The notes beneath the pieces were generated by a model. The model ran no database searches. It was not told the DNA's origin and saw only the letters and a list, made by a program, of their open reading frames with translations. From assembly GCF_001625215.2 (NCBI RefSeq), contig NC_030386.2, positions 39,187,296 through 39,251,295 on the forward strand: a DNA stretch of 64,000 bases. Reading direction: 5' to 3'. This document shows positions 38,816 to 49,903 of this stretch, piece by piece (within the stretch, counting starts at the first letter, position 1; each line of letters opens with the position of its first letter). The translations under genes and the position numbers were made by a program. Origin of the DNA: Daucus carota subsp. sativus (Eukaryota > Streptophyta > Magnoliopsida > Apiales > Apiaceae).

Positions 38816-39495
38816 CAAAATCCGCTCGACTACGCATAATATCTTATTATTACATTACAAATTTTTATATCCAATACATTATAAATTACCAATAAATTTA
38901 TCCAAACCGATCGAAACTTATAAGTCATAAGTTATTTTTCACCAAGTAATTCCGAAATAACTTAATTTGATTTGAACCAAATACACACGTTAATTCATTC
39001 ACCCATCTCATGCCTTGATTATAGTCAAATTTGGTGAGCTAAGCAATTGCAAGGAGATGAGTATTTTTGTCAAAAGACGCTAGAATAACGCTATTACTGT
39101 AATATACTGCATTACTTGCTCCTCAAGTGTTCTGGATTATATAATACAGTAATTCAACAGGGTAGTTCACTAGTAGCTAAAAAACTAACAAGAAAATGTA
39201 TTTAAATAAATCTTCATAATAGATAACATTATTTCCGCGTTGACATAGAATTTACGTAATGGAATACGAAACAAAATTATCATTACAAATGTGCCGAGAC
39301 CATGGAGCCTGGTGATAAATATAGACTGCAACATAGTACAGAACCAGGATTACCGATCTCCATCAGAAACTAGACTAGAGATATACTTCTCAATTTCTAT
39401 CTGCAAATCAGCTTATCTAGACGATGAAAAGCTAGTTATTTGCAAAACGCATCCTTGTTGCATATAGTCTGAACAAGGAGCAGAATATACTAATA

Positions 39496-42400
39496 TCATG
39501 AAGTAATGTATCTTCCCAATAACTTGACAGACGCGGCTAGTAAAAGCCACAATATAGCGAAAACTATACCAATAACGGAGAAACTAAACATTCCTCCAAC
39601 AAACTTTTGCACACGCCTCCGGGAGGTTGAAGTGGGGTTACCTGCGGGACATATAGTTTTCAACCTACCAAAGCTAGACATGCGCTCAAAAGCCTTATTT
39701 ACGAGAGCGTTTTCTGAAGCTGAAGCAGGGGTTGTAGGTATAGACTCCACAAAGGACCACAGAGCAGTAGTAAACCATGAGTCTGTACCGCCATCCTCTG
39801 TGCAGCTTTGATTTTGAATAGCTCCGGTATCCTCATTACATACACCTAAAACATATGATCAAAACTTGCTAATATTAGGACATTGTATATATAAGTAAAC
39901 AGGCGGAAGAGCTCTTGAATCCTGGCTCAAACCCCTCTTTCCCCACTTGGGCACGAGAGTTCTTGCCATGTGGAAGATGACATGGCATGTGAAAACCATC
40001 CATCTGACCAAGAGCTCTATAATGTTAGCATTACGCAGAAAAATTACTCAAATACAAAAATGTAATACAAATACAAGTATGTGGCCATGTATAATCTCAG
40101 TAACTAAAATATCGAAATATTATTGTACCATAATTTGGTTGAGAAGCAGGTGCATGATTTGTTTCCGGAGCGAAAAGGTCGTTTCTTTGTTCAGTTGCCC
40201 ATACTTGAGAACTCATCATATTCGCTTCATCATGGAAGGTGAACTCGTCATAGAAAGCAGTCCCATTCTCGACAGCATTTACATAAGAATGTGACACAAC
40301 ATTGGACATTCCCCCATCAGAAAAATGCAGCTGTGAAATTTGTTCTGGCCCACCTTGCCCCATATCTTGAAGGATCATATTTAAGTCATTGTAAATATCT
40401 GCTGCTGAAAATCCATCCATTTCATTGGATGATGGGGTATCTAGTGGTTTTTCAGAGTTTTGAACAGGTTCAGGACCAAGAAGATCATCCATTTCAAGAA
40501 AATCTTCAATGGAAATTTCACCCGACCCGTCTTCACCATTTTTCATACATGTGACGACCTCAGATGCTTGAATTGGTAATTGAGATGCAAGAGAGAGTGT
40601 GTGGTCAAAGCCAGCCTGCATATCTGAATTCGGGTAGTGGTGGGGAACCATGCTTTGATCAGGTAAACTTACATCCCCAGAGCAATGGTTTAACAATGTA
40701 CTTCCATTTTCTTTATCAGCAAATAATTGATCAAATGTGTACGAGCAAACATTGAGAGGGGGTTGATCAAACACAGTTTCATCTACAATCTTGTTTAAGA
40801 ACTCACCAATATCGTCTCCTTGATCCTGTGGCAATATAATACTTCTGGTACTGTCAATACAAGACGCATCAGCCTCCTTTGCAATATTTTGCTGGTCTAT
40901 TAAACCACTAAAACTCACACACTCGACATCAGCCCATTCCTCTTCTTTAAACGGTGCACCATATTCCTCACCATTCTTAGGACCGGGACCACTCTTTTTA
41001 TAAACCTTGTATAATACATAGTAATCCTGAGCAGAGGGACACCTTCTTAGCTCCTCTTCATCCAATGTATACTCGTGCATCACCCAGTCTGTGCGCTCAC
41101 CAGAAGGAGCACGCCCTTTGTAGTAAACCAGGGTCTTCTTCAGACCAACTGATCTTGAGTTGCTAGATATAGTCCGATCTTTACCAGTTGCTTTCCAGTA
41201 GCCATGCATGGTAGCCCGGTTTGATCTCCCTCCATTAGGATATTTCCTATCTCTAGGGCTCAAAAAGAACCATTGGCGATCTCCCGTCTTCAATTTTGAC
41301 AGCTCTGATAATAGGAGAAAAAGTATTAGTACTTTCAATACAATATTCCTTTCAGCAAATTTAATCCAAATCAACAAGAAATAGACTAATAACAAGCAGT
41401 AGAGTAGAGTCTAAGAATAACATCTTATAATGACTGTGTACACAGGAATAACCACCAATCCATAACACATAAATATAAAATTGTGCTACGTTAGTGCTTT
41501 GTTTCTCAAAAATGGAAAGATTCTATAAGCCCTGTATTGAACCAAAGATACAATATATAAGTATAGGAAGTTACTCAATTTAACCAAAAGTTTGAAATCA
41601 AATAATATAAACAACAGAGTCTCACTTGTACACCAACTTCAATAAACCATATCATCGATCTAGCTATATGAAAAACTGAACACATTACCACTTTAATCCA
41701 ATTCATAGCCGTAAACTTGTTGCAAGCAAATATACAGATAGTAGCCAAAAATACTCTCCAGCTACCTCCAATTCATAGCCAGAAACTTGTTAAAAGCAAA
41801 TATACATATAGTAGCCAAATACTCTCCAGCTACCGCCACAAAATCCAAAAATTCCATCAGACATAGAATATCAAATAGTATCTCCTAACCCAGAACCATA
41901 GCTAACCACCCGGTAATCCCCTCAGCACCGGTTGACAAGGGTAAGATGTACTCATGACTTAACTACACACTGACATCTAGCCTCTAGGAGTCTCACAAAT
42001 AACCAAAATAATTCAAAACAGTAATGTTGTGTTTGGTTGGGGAGAATGGAATGGAATGGAATGAAATGAGTAAAAATACTTAAAACTAATAGAGATAGGA
42101 AGAAAGTTTTGAGAAAAAATTAAGAGAGTGCAAAATTGCTATGATGAGATTTGTGAAGAAATTGAGGATAGGAGAGAATGGAGCATTCCATCTCAAATTG
42201 GAGGTGTGATATCTAGCCTATGATGTAAGAAATAGAATGGTAGAAGGAATGAAATTTTTTAAAAATTATGCATAAGGTAGTTCATTTTTCATTTCATTTC
42301 TTCCGCAATCATTCACCCCAACCAAACACAACATAAGTACATCATCACAAAAGAATACTATTATCAACCCACTAAACCCCCTGTCGAATCCACACAAAAA

Positions 42401-42797
42401 CCCGAATAATCAATCTCCAATCATCATCATAAACACCATAACCATCCAAACCAACTTATAACTCAAAACCCATAATCAGAAATTAGGCAATTAACATAAT
42501 TAACCTTGCAAAACATCATTAACCACAAAACACACAAATCAAGAAACACAAACAATATATAAACACAAAATCAAAGAAAACAACGAAAAGGGTACGTAAA
42601 TTACCAGGCAAATCATCAGGATCCCACTTGTAAACATCAGTCTCGGCAATAATATCAGGCTTCAATCGTCTCCGACAGATCTTACGCTTAAGATAATACA
42701 AAACAAGCTCTTCATCCGTGGGGTGGAATCTAAACCCTGGTGGAAACAACTTGGAACTAGAACCAGATGATGATCTGGATGATTTTACAACACCCAT
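39496..42797 (-). CDS. Membrane-tethered NAC transcription factor (ANAC017-like)
   Basis: Three exons: 42797-42605, 41304-40129 and 39845-39496; 572 residues. The ATG of [12 protein letters not shown] is the first true ATG. The NAC domain spans about residues 17-170 with [48 protein letters not shown] and [19 protein letters not shown] then follows, as in the ANAC013/016/017 group. A long acidic activation region leads to a C-terminal hydrophobic span (about residues 545-566, [17 protein letters not shown]) with a short RYITS tail. Known for the group: the factor sits in the ER membrane and is cut free on mitochondrial dysfunction, driving retrograde responses such as alternative oxidase. Which paralogue this is cannot be settled here. 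Confidence 0.92.
41701..41836. repeat. 70 bp tandem duplication in NAC intron 1
   Basis: ATTCATAGCC...AACTTGTT, AGCAAATATACA and ACTCTCCAGCTACC occur twice at an offset of 70 bases, with few differences. It is a recent local duplication in the intron. Confidence 0.85.
42024..42333. mobile_element. MITE-like element in NAC intron 1
   Basis: About 310 bp with inverted ends ATGTTGTGTTTGGTTGGGG and its complement. Inside, the left part repeats GGAATG. No sure target duplication was found, so the superfamily is open (hAT-like by its ends). Confidence 0.7.
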
Positions 42798-42835
42798 GAT
42801 CACTCAAACACAACAAAAGAACCCAAAGTTTATGG

Positions 42836-43024
42836 GTGTGTCAGAGAGATATGGGAGAGAGATGGAAGAGAGAGAGATATGAGAGAGATGGAGGAGAGGG
42901 AGAAAGAGAGATTTGCGGGAGGGAGAGATTAGAGAGAGAGATTTGCGGGAGGGAGAGATTGAGGAGAGAGGGAGGGGTGAAGACTTGTGAAGTGTGTGAG
43001 TTGTGCAAGAGTGGGGAGAGATAG
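42836..43024. repeat. GA-rich tract in the NAC 5' leader/promoter
   Basis: About 190 bases made mostly of GAGAGA, GGGAGAGA and related units just upstream of the start codon. In transcript orientation this is a CT-rich leader, common in plant 5' UTRs. It contains two copies of a GAGATTTGCGGGAGGGA unit. Confidence 0.85.
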
Positions 43025-44187
43025 GTGGCTTGGTCAAAGAAGGGAAGTTGTAATGTAGGCTGATGAGAAGATTCCTAGAACTTGGAAATTTATGCTTTGT
43101 TTAGGTTTGCAAATCGTTAAATTCGCATTGTAAAGAGTGGAATGATAAAAGGTGAGTGTATTTGTTGACTTTGATTTATTTTATTATTTTTGTTGAAGAA
43201 AATATTTTGTTTGTAATTCGGTGACAAATTAAAGATATTAGAATTTGTGGCGTACTCTATAACTTGGACTAGTTCGTGCTTACCCAGATAATACAGTAAC
43301 TTATACAGTTGAAATTACTTTTGATTTTTACTAAAACGTGTGCCAGAGATGTCCTTGAATATAAATTTGTTTTTATTGTTTTATGTTTTATATCAGATAT
43401 TTTCGATTCTTGTTCTGATATAATATAAATATTCAGCATATTTAATGTTATTTAAAATCGATGCATTTCTTGAACTTTTCCAAATTAAATTTAGAATTTA
43501 CGTTTTATAAATTCAAAAAGTTAATAGTTAGCACATTTTTAAAATCGACCAAAACTAATTTTCTAATAATATAATTGACGTGCAAGAAGTATGTGTGTGT
43601 AAGCAGTGGTTCAGGTATCATTTTACGTAAAATTCCGAACCGATTCTAATTTAAAATCTTATAAATAATTTTAAAATTAATCATATTTATATATAAAATT
43701 TGATTCTAATATAAGATATTAATCACAAATAATGTGCATAAATTATTTAACTCTTGTAATTTGAATCAAAATTTTGGATTTTTAATTAGTTGAACTGTAG
43801 ACCATTATGTACAAATATGATTCTACAGGTTAAAATATTATGATTATTTTTTGATGGTTTTTTTAGAAAAATGATATATAAGTGTTTAAAGTACACGCAT
43901 GAGAGATTTCAGTGCAATTTTCTATTTTTCATTAAAAAATTTATTCCACAAAATACATATCGACAAAAAAAAAATCAATCTAATTTTAAAAAAATAAATG
44001 AGACGTTTAATATAAAACGGTTATGAGTATAAAAAAACGTACAGACATTAATGTACCGTGAAAAGGAGATTTTTTCCCAGCAATCCAATTTCAGTTCTAT
44101 TTATGACATTTATTTTATACTTTGTTATATTCATTTTATCCTCAAAAACCTAATCCTGACATTCTGTTATCGCCCCTTAATATAGTA
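43025..44187. other. AT-rich spacer left of the Helitron block
   Basis: Upstream region of the NAC gene followed by AT-rich DNA. I see no gene or element in it. Confidence 0.6.
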
Positions 44188-44221
44188 CTAGCCTATAGCA
44201 CGGGCGACCATATAATTTTAA

Positions 44222-44400
44222 TGTGATTATTTATAAGCTTATTATCATTTTATTTGTGTTTTTTTACTAATTAAATAAAATGGTTTTAAATTATATTAGT
44301 CGATTCCATATGTGAATGTTTATTTATAAGCTTAATATAATTTTTTAGTGTTTTTTTATTAATTAAATAAAATGTTATTAAATTATATTAGTCGATTGGT
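44222..44400. repeat. Diverged tandem repeats near the Helitron 3' end
   Basis: A unit of roughly 105 bases (TTTATAAGCTTA..., TAATTAAATAAAATG, AAATTATATTAGTCGATT) occurs twice, at about 44230 and about 44332. It lies directly inside the CTAG end. Confidence 0.7.
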
Positions 44401-46321
44401 TATATTCATTTTTGAAAGTTTGTCTTGTGGAATATTTTTCTATAATATAAAATATTAGTATTAACAATCAATTTGTTTTTTCATATGTGAATGTTTTCTT
44501 AATATTAATATATGATAATGTGGTTTTTGATTAATATTACCTCATATTATTCATATTTCATTACATAGCACTGAATACTATTGTATTTAAAAAAATTTAG
44601 TTATATTAAAATATTGAACTGAAATTGTTAGTTATTGGAAAAAAAATCTATTCATTTAAAAATTTTAGTTATTAAATATGTGAATTTTTTTCTTAATATT
44701 ACTATATATGATAATATTGAAAAATGCTATGATTTTGAGCTCTTTGTTAATAACTGTATTGTTCTTTGTCTAATGTGGGGAGAAGGTGAAGTAAGAGAAT
44801 TTTTATTGTTGCGAACCACAAGATTCATAGTACAATTAGAAGTTCAAAAAGTTAATCTTGTTTTGTAAGCAGTAACTAATTCATAAATATATTAATTTGT
44901 TTTAAAATATAATAATTTATGTTTGTAAGTATATTCCGAATTTTGATATTAATGGGCTTGATTTTTTTTAGAAGATTTGTTTTCGAATAATTTGAGTGAT
45001 AAATCCCTATATTAACTCAAAAAAATCCAATCCAATGTATTCGAATATTAAAAATAGAACAAAATATGTGATGTTGCTAAAACAAATTATTTAAATATAG
45101 AAAATAGAACAAAAAATGTGAAGTTACAACAAATTTTAGAAAAACCATAGAAGCATGGTATCATTAATTAACCAGCAACATTTTGTAGTGGTAACCATAC
45201 TATCTTCCAACTCTACCACACTACTGATTTCTCTTCATTTTCTGCCAATCTAGAACTCCTGAGTTATACAGGCTACAATGTTGCTTTATATGGTACACCG
45301 AAGGTTGAGGGTTCTTTAGACATGGAGTCATAATTTTTGCACAAGAAAAACCGTGATGGTAAAGAACAGAAGAACTGTTATCATCTCCGCGCCATCTTAG
45401 TGGTAGTGGTAATGGATCATGTAATTATTTCAGCGGAGAATTCACCAATTTAAAGGAAGGCCTAGTGTGCATCACTCGCTGCCAAAAAAATGTAGCTTTT
45501 GAAGAAGAGGTGGTAGGAGTTGAATTCTATAGCTATTTAAAGACGCCAAGCTTTCTATACCTCTATCAAGGCATTAACACTCATTCATTCCAGCAGTAGA
45601 GCAGTCAAATATGTTCATAGGAGGCGAGAAAATCAACCTTATCAAATAACCTAAATTTTCCATTTATCATTTGCACACCATGTCGATTGTAGTGAAACAG
45701 TACCATGTCTGACTTAGCATATTTGCTACATGTATTACCTAGTTTCTTTCTCTCTTTAACAGTATGTTCCAACTTAATCTTGTATCTTGTCTGGTATTAA
45801 CCTTTAGAAAATGAAAAGACTTGGTGAAAACTTTCTGAATTGACAAAAATGTTGACTTATATCACTTGTCCTCCCTGTACTCTTAGAAATCTAACGCAGT
45901 GGCAGAGCAATGCGGCGTATCATCTTTAGAATGACTAATAAGATCATCATAGAAAATAGTTTGCTTATGTGTCACACATATATCATTGAAATAAAACAAA
46001 CAAAGTATATCAACTGATCAACAAAGACTAAATGGCACCCTTCTTGAACTCAAATATGTCTGGATCTAGTTATCTAGTTTGGTGGGAAAGAATAGAATGA
46101 ATATCAAAGGTTGGAGCTAAGTTCCGAAGAAAATTAGTGAAAAACGACATTGGAAAGGGTATAAATTATGGGATGGAAAGGGTATATTACTCATTGCAAA
46201 CAACAGCCGAATATCCAGATGCCAAAAAACATAATAAACTAAAATTTAATGGATATACAGAAAGAAAGTGTATGCCACTGCTTATATCTTGGCCAAACTG
46301 CAAGACTCTTGAATCAATGAG

Positions 46322-47063
46322 TTACAGAATTTTCCATTTCCGTTCCAAAGCATTTGTGATCTTTGATATACAATATACCGTACTCAATGGGGAGCCAGAA
46401 ACTGAACAACCACGGTAGATATATAATTAATAAGGGGAAAAAACAGGACAGATGAGTTTGTTAAAATCCAATCATAGAGGATGCAATAATATACAAGTTC
46501 AAAACAACTTACTTGATATAAAATCGTCTACAAACTCCTTTTCAATTTTCCCATGGGCCATTGCACCAACCTGTTTACATAGGATTGGAGATGATAGTCA
46601 TACAGAATATCCCCCATAAGAAAATCAACAACCCTTTGACCTCTGAAACCCAATTTATACTCTTTGTAATCCATAAATTTATTTAAATTCTACTTCAGCA
46701 TATTTTACACTAAATATAAACAAAATTACACAATTTATCAATATTACAATCCTATCTTGAAATATAGTATATCATATATAAACAAATGTTAGAGTTCAGC
46801 TTCCTGAAACAAAAAAAAAAAAAAAAAAAAAGCAAAAGAGATTGTTTACCTATTCTGCGAGAGAGTTTACAGGCAATTACTTAAAAGCAGTAAGTGTACA
46901 CACAAACCCATCATCTAATCTTCCAAAATCTTATTAGAAAGAAAGGGTTTAAGCTACAAATAGTAACCTTGCCAACTTTAGCAACCCCCAAAGAAGCCCT
47001 TTCAAGTATAAAAATAACACCATTCTTCTTATCATCCTCGACTGCAGGTTGTGTTTTATCCAT
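46322..47063 (-). CDS. Internally deleted NEP1/EMG1 rRNA methyltransferase fragment
   Basis: Three exons: 47063-46968, 46570-46513 and 46401-46322. The first carries GVIFILERASLGVAKVGK, matching the start of the SPOUT methyltransferase domain of NEP1. The second carries VGAMAHGKIEKEFVDDFI and the third SPLSTVYCISKITNALE with its own stop, matching the C-terminus. The middle of the protein (over 100 residues in intact NEP1) is missing. Even so, the phases join and give an open 77-residue product starting MDKTQPAVEDD. NEP1 methylates a pseudouridine of 18S rRNA. This copy keeps the glycine-rich cofactor-loop part but lacks the RNA-binding middle. Probably non-functional captured DNA, but not obviously broken as a reading frame. 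Confidence 0.8.
46808..46832. repeat. Poly(A) tract
   Basis: A run of about 23 A inside the first intron of the NEP1 fragment. Confidence 0.9.
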
Positions 47064-48415
47064 AAAATAAGTGAATTACCAGCATAATAAGTGCATTGTT
47101 CAAATCGTTTTTGCTTTCAATAATAAATTATACAGCTAGAATGATTCCTATTTTTTGGTGTACATTGTGGTAAGAATTGTCCTCTTTTTTCTTAGTGATA
47201 TAATAAATTTTAGATTAAAACTATAAAGGGTTTGTGTTTTACTTTTTTGGAGCTGGATTTTCATAAAATTTATGGTACTTTGATTAACTGTTATTGTACC
47301 TGCTCAGATATTTTTGACCTTTATTTTCCAACAGTCAACCCCTCTAAGCAACACACTTAGGCACACAAAATGGAAACAATTTATAAGTTAAATCCTTGAG
47401 TATTAAAATTATAAAACTTGTCCTGTTTTTAGTAAAAGTTAAGCTTGTCCTGTTTTAAGTAAAAGTTAAGCAGAGTGTCTTGTCAGCAAATTAGAGGCCA
47501 GAACTTGGAATACAAAAAGCAACTATGAACACAAATATGAAATGGGTTATGTGGAAATTAGCTACACTTTTCTTCTTCTTTGCAATGGTTCCTGGTGCAG
47601 AATGTTGATTAACTAAACATTTACTGCAATTAACTTATGCTATTTCTGGATGGATTCAGCGGAATTTTTGATGGAATATTGCACTATACTACTATTTAAT
47701 TGTTAAATTTAAAATTTCCATTCCCCCTCCATTCTATACCTACAAATTTAAGGTAGACCTCAAACTCATTAATTTGAGAATGAAATTTCCATTCTTTTCT
47801 GTACTCAGGTTCTTCTCAAACCTCATCATAGAAATTTTGCACTATAATCTTTTTCACTCTTCATCCTACATCCTTTGCTGCTTATCTATATTTTTTTCAA
47901 CTTTTCATTTTGTTACCACCTCATTCCTTTCCTTCCAACCAAATGGGCTTTAGACTTTATGATGGAGCTGATAAGTCAAGTCATATAATGGTGAGTATCA
48001 AAGGTCATTCACAAACTCCATTATTTCTGGTCAGTATATAATCTGAGCCGGTTGATATTTAGGCCTACTTACAGGCTTCTTTTTTTTAAAACTTATTCAA
48101 TTAGGTCAAACCTACTTTAATTACAATATCTTCATATATTATAATTTAAACACATTTGTTGGGCCTATATATTTACATATATTAACGGGCCTAATAAAAT
48201 TATATTAATCCAAGGACATCCTTAAGACTAACATAAAAAAGTGAAATATTAAAAGTTAACAAATATATAGAGTGGTCTTCTATTATTGATGTCATATCTT
48301 AAGAGTGTAATTTCAGGTCTATGATTGTTGGAGGTGGGATTCTGAGAAAATGGATAAGATTAGTTGAAAAAAGATGTTAAGCAAGTCTTTTGTATTGGAT
48401 GGAGAAGATTGGTAC

Positions 48416-49641
48416 CTTGGACTTCTTGTGAAGCGTAAGAAGTGAAAGGCTGACTATCAGCTTTCTCAACATCTGCAGATGATCTTTTGGACCTTTTCTT
48501 CACTACAAAGAATGCAACCACGGCTCCAACAACTAAAATGGATATCACAATTCCTGCCACACCACCACCGCCTATACCTGATTTCTTGTATCCACCACCA
48601 TCTGATGAGTTTTTTTTGTCATTTTGTTTTCTATTTCGGTTGCTATTGCTGGATGGAGGAGTTCCAGGTGGAGGAGGTGGTGCTGGACCGGAACTCCATG
48701 AGTTGCCCTCTCTCCTGTTAAAATAATCATGTATGTACTGCTCAAAGATAAAATCCCCTACTTGATTAAGACCATTGTAAGACGATTGATGTGAGAATGT
48801 CTTACTGAATATTTATGTTTTTTAATCTTTCAGGAATCCAACCGCTGAAATGGTTATTTCAAATATTCCTGAGATTGTAGATACAATCAACTTATTAGTA
48901 CAACAATTGAAAACACTTTTTAAGTAATAGACTTGTATCACTCACAAATTATGCAGGGGAAGATTAGTAAGGACATCAATGGAGATTGTAAACTGGTTGT
49001 TTTGCAAATACCTGCACAACAAATATCTTTGAACACAACAAAAATCTTATAAATTTAGATACTAAAACTATGACAATATACTTACATATTGGCCATACTT
49101 GAAGGAGCGGTAAAACTTTCAGGAAGATCACCTATCATGGAATTAAAAGAGATATCCCTGGTTCAAGGAAGATTACATGTCATTGTGTCAAGGAAAAACT
49201 CAAATCCTGGCAAGTGAAAAATTGAAATGTCCTTGCAATGTAGATCAACAGAAAGCAAATTTCATGAGAGAAAGGTGGCCAATATGCTGCACTTTCGGTT
49301 CCCGGTATGAATGAATAAACAAAACTCAAATTTAGAAAAAAGTAAATCCATTCAAAAAAATCATAACGAAAGAACATTAACGTGTATGAAACTGGACAGG
49401 ACCAATCTTACAAATTAGAGAGAGCTGAAAGCGATCCAAACATGTCATTTAGCTGGCCCTGTAGTTGATTGCGACTAAGATTTTTGCACAGGAAAATAGA
49501 GCGGAAAAAAAAATCAATATCTAATTTTGTCCACTAAACAGAACTGGATAAAATAAGGAGGAAACTAACATGTTCTCGATCTTAGTCATTAGTGATATGG
49601 AATATGGGACACCGCCAGTGAAACCACATCCAGCGAGATTT
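48416..49641 (-). pseudogene. Fragment of a STRUBBELIG-receptor-family (SRF) gene
   Basis: Six exons: 49641-49570, 49483-49412, 49157-49086, 49011-48946, about 48873-48796, and 48714-48416. The 72/72/72/66 base pattern is that of LRR exons. The readings GFTGGVPYSISLMTKIE, NLSRNQLQGQLNDMFGSLS, LTNLPLH and NNHFSGWIPERLKN match SRF leucine-rich repeats. The last exon has a Pro-rich stretch and a transmembrane segment ([20 protein letters not shown]) followed by KKRSKRSS. The signal peptide, the first repeats and the whole kinase domain are absent. Two lesions are visible. The acceptor of exon 2 reads CAA instead of CAG (49484), and a TGA replaces the Glu of the N-I-E-N-N repeat in exon 5. Captured and decaying. 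Confidence 0.85.
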
Positions 49642-49903
49642 CTACATTAACAAGGAAGGTGTAAAAAATAATTACTCTCTGTGTCTAGGTAATGTGTTAA
49701 TCTGATGATTTTAAAGAAAGGGTTAATAACACCTTATAATACTTCATTATAAGGTCACATAGCCCATCTACCATAAGACGGAAAATCAAAAATATATTAT
49801 TAACAAATATTATGTCACATGTATGTGATACTATGATTACCTGATAGCATAAGCAATAGTACAAAATTAAAAATAATAATAATGCATAAGCTTCTCTCAT
49901 TAC

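Larger units (their letters stand above)
37931..39495. other. Convergent spacer with a microsatellite and a retroelement remnant
   Basis: Lies between the polygalacturonase and NAC 3' ends. It contains an AT microsatellite and a probable LINE RNase H remnant; the rest is AT-rich. Confidence 0.5.

Noticed and set aside
42519-42803. A longer NAC N-terminus starting two codons upstream (MIMGVV)
   Set aside because: The first codon there is GTG. The first ATG is at 42797.
45140-46100. A fourth captured gene fragment in the Helitron block
   Set aside because: Both strands were read; no frame matched a family I know and no convincing splice pairs were found.
46137-46418. A 93-codon + strand frame
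   Set aside because: It overlaps the last NEP1 exon in antisense and has no recognisable features.
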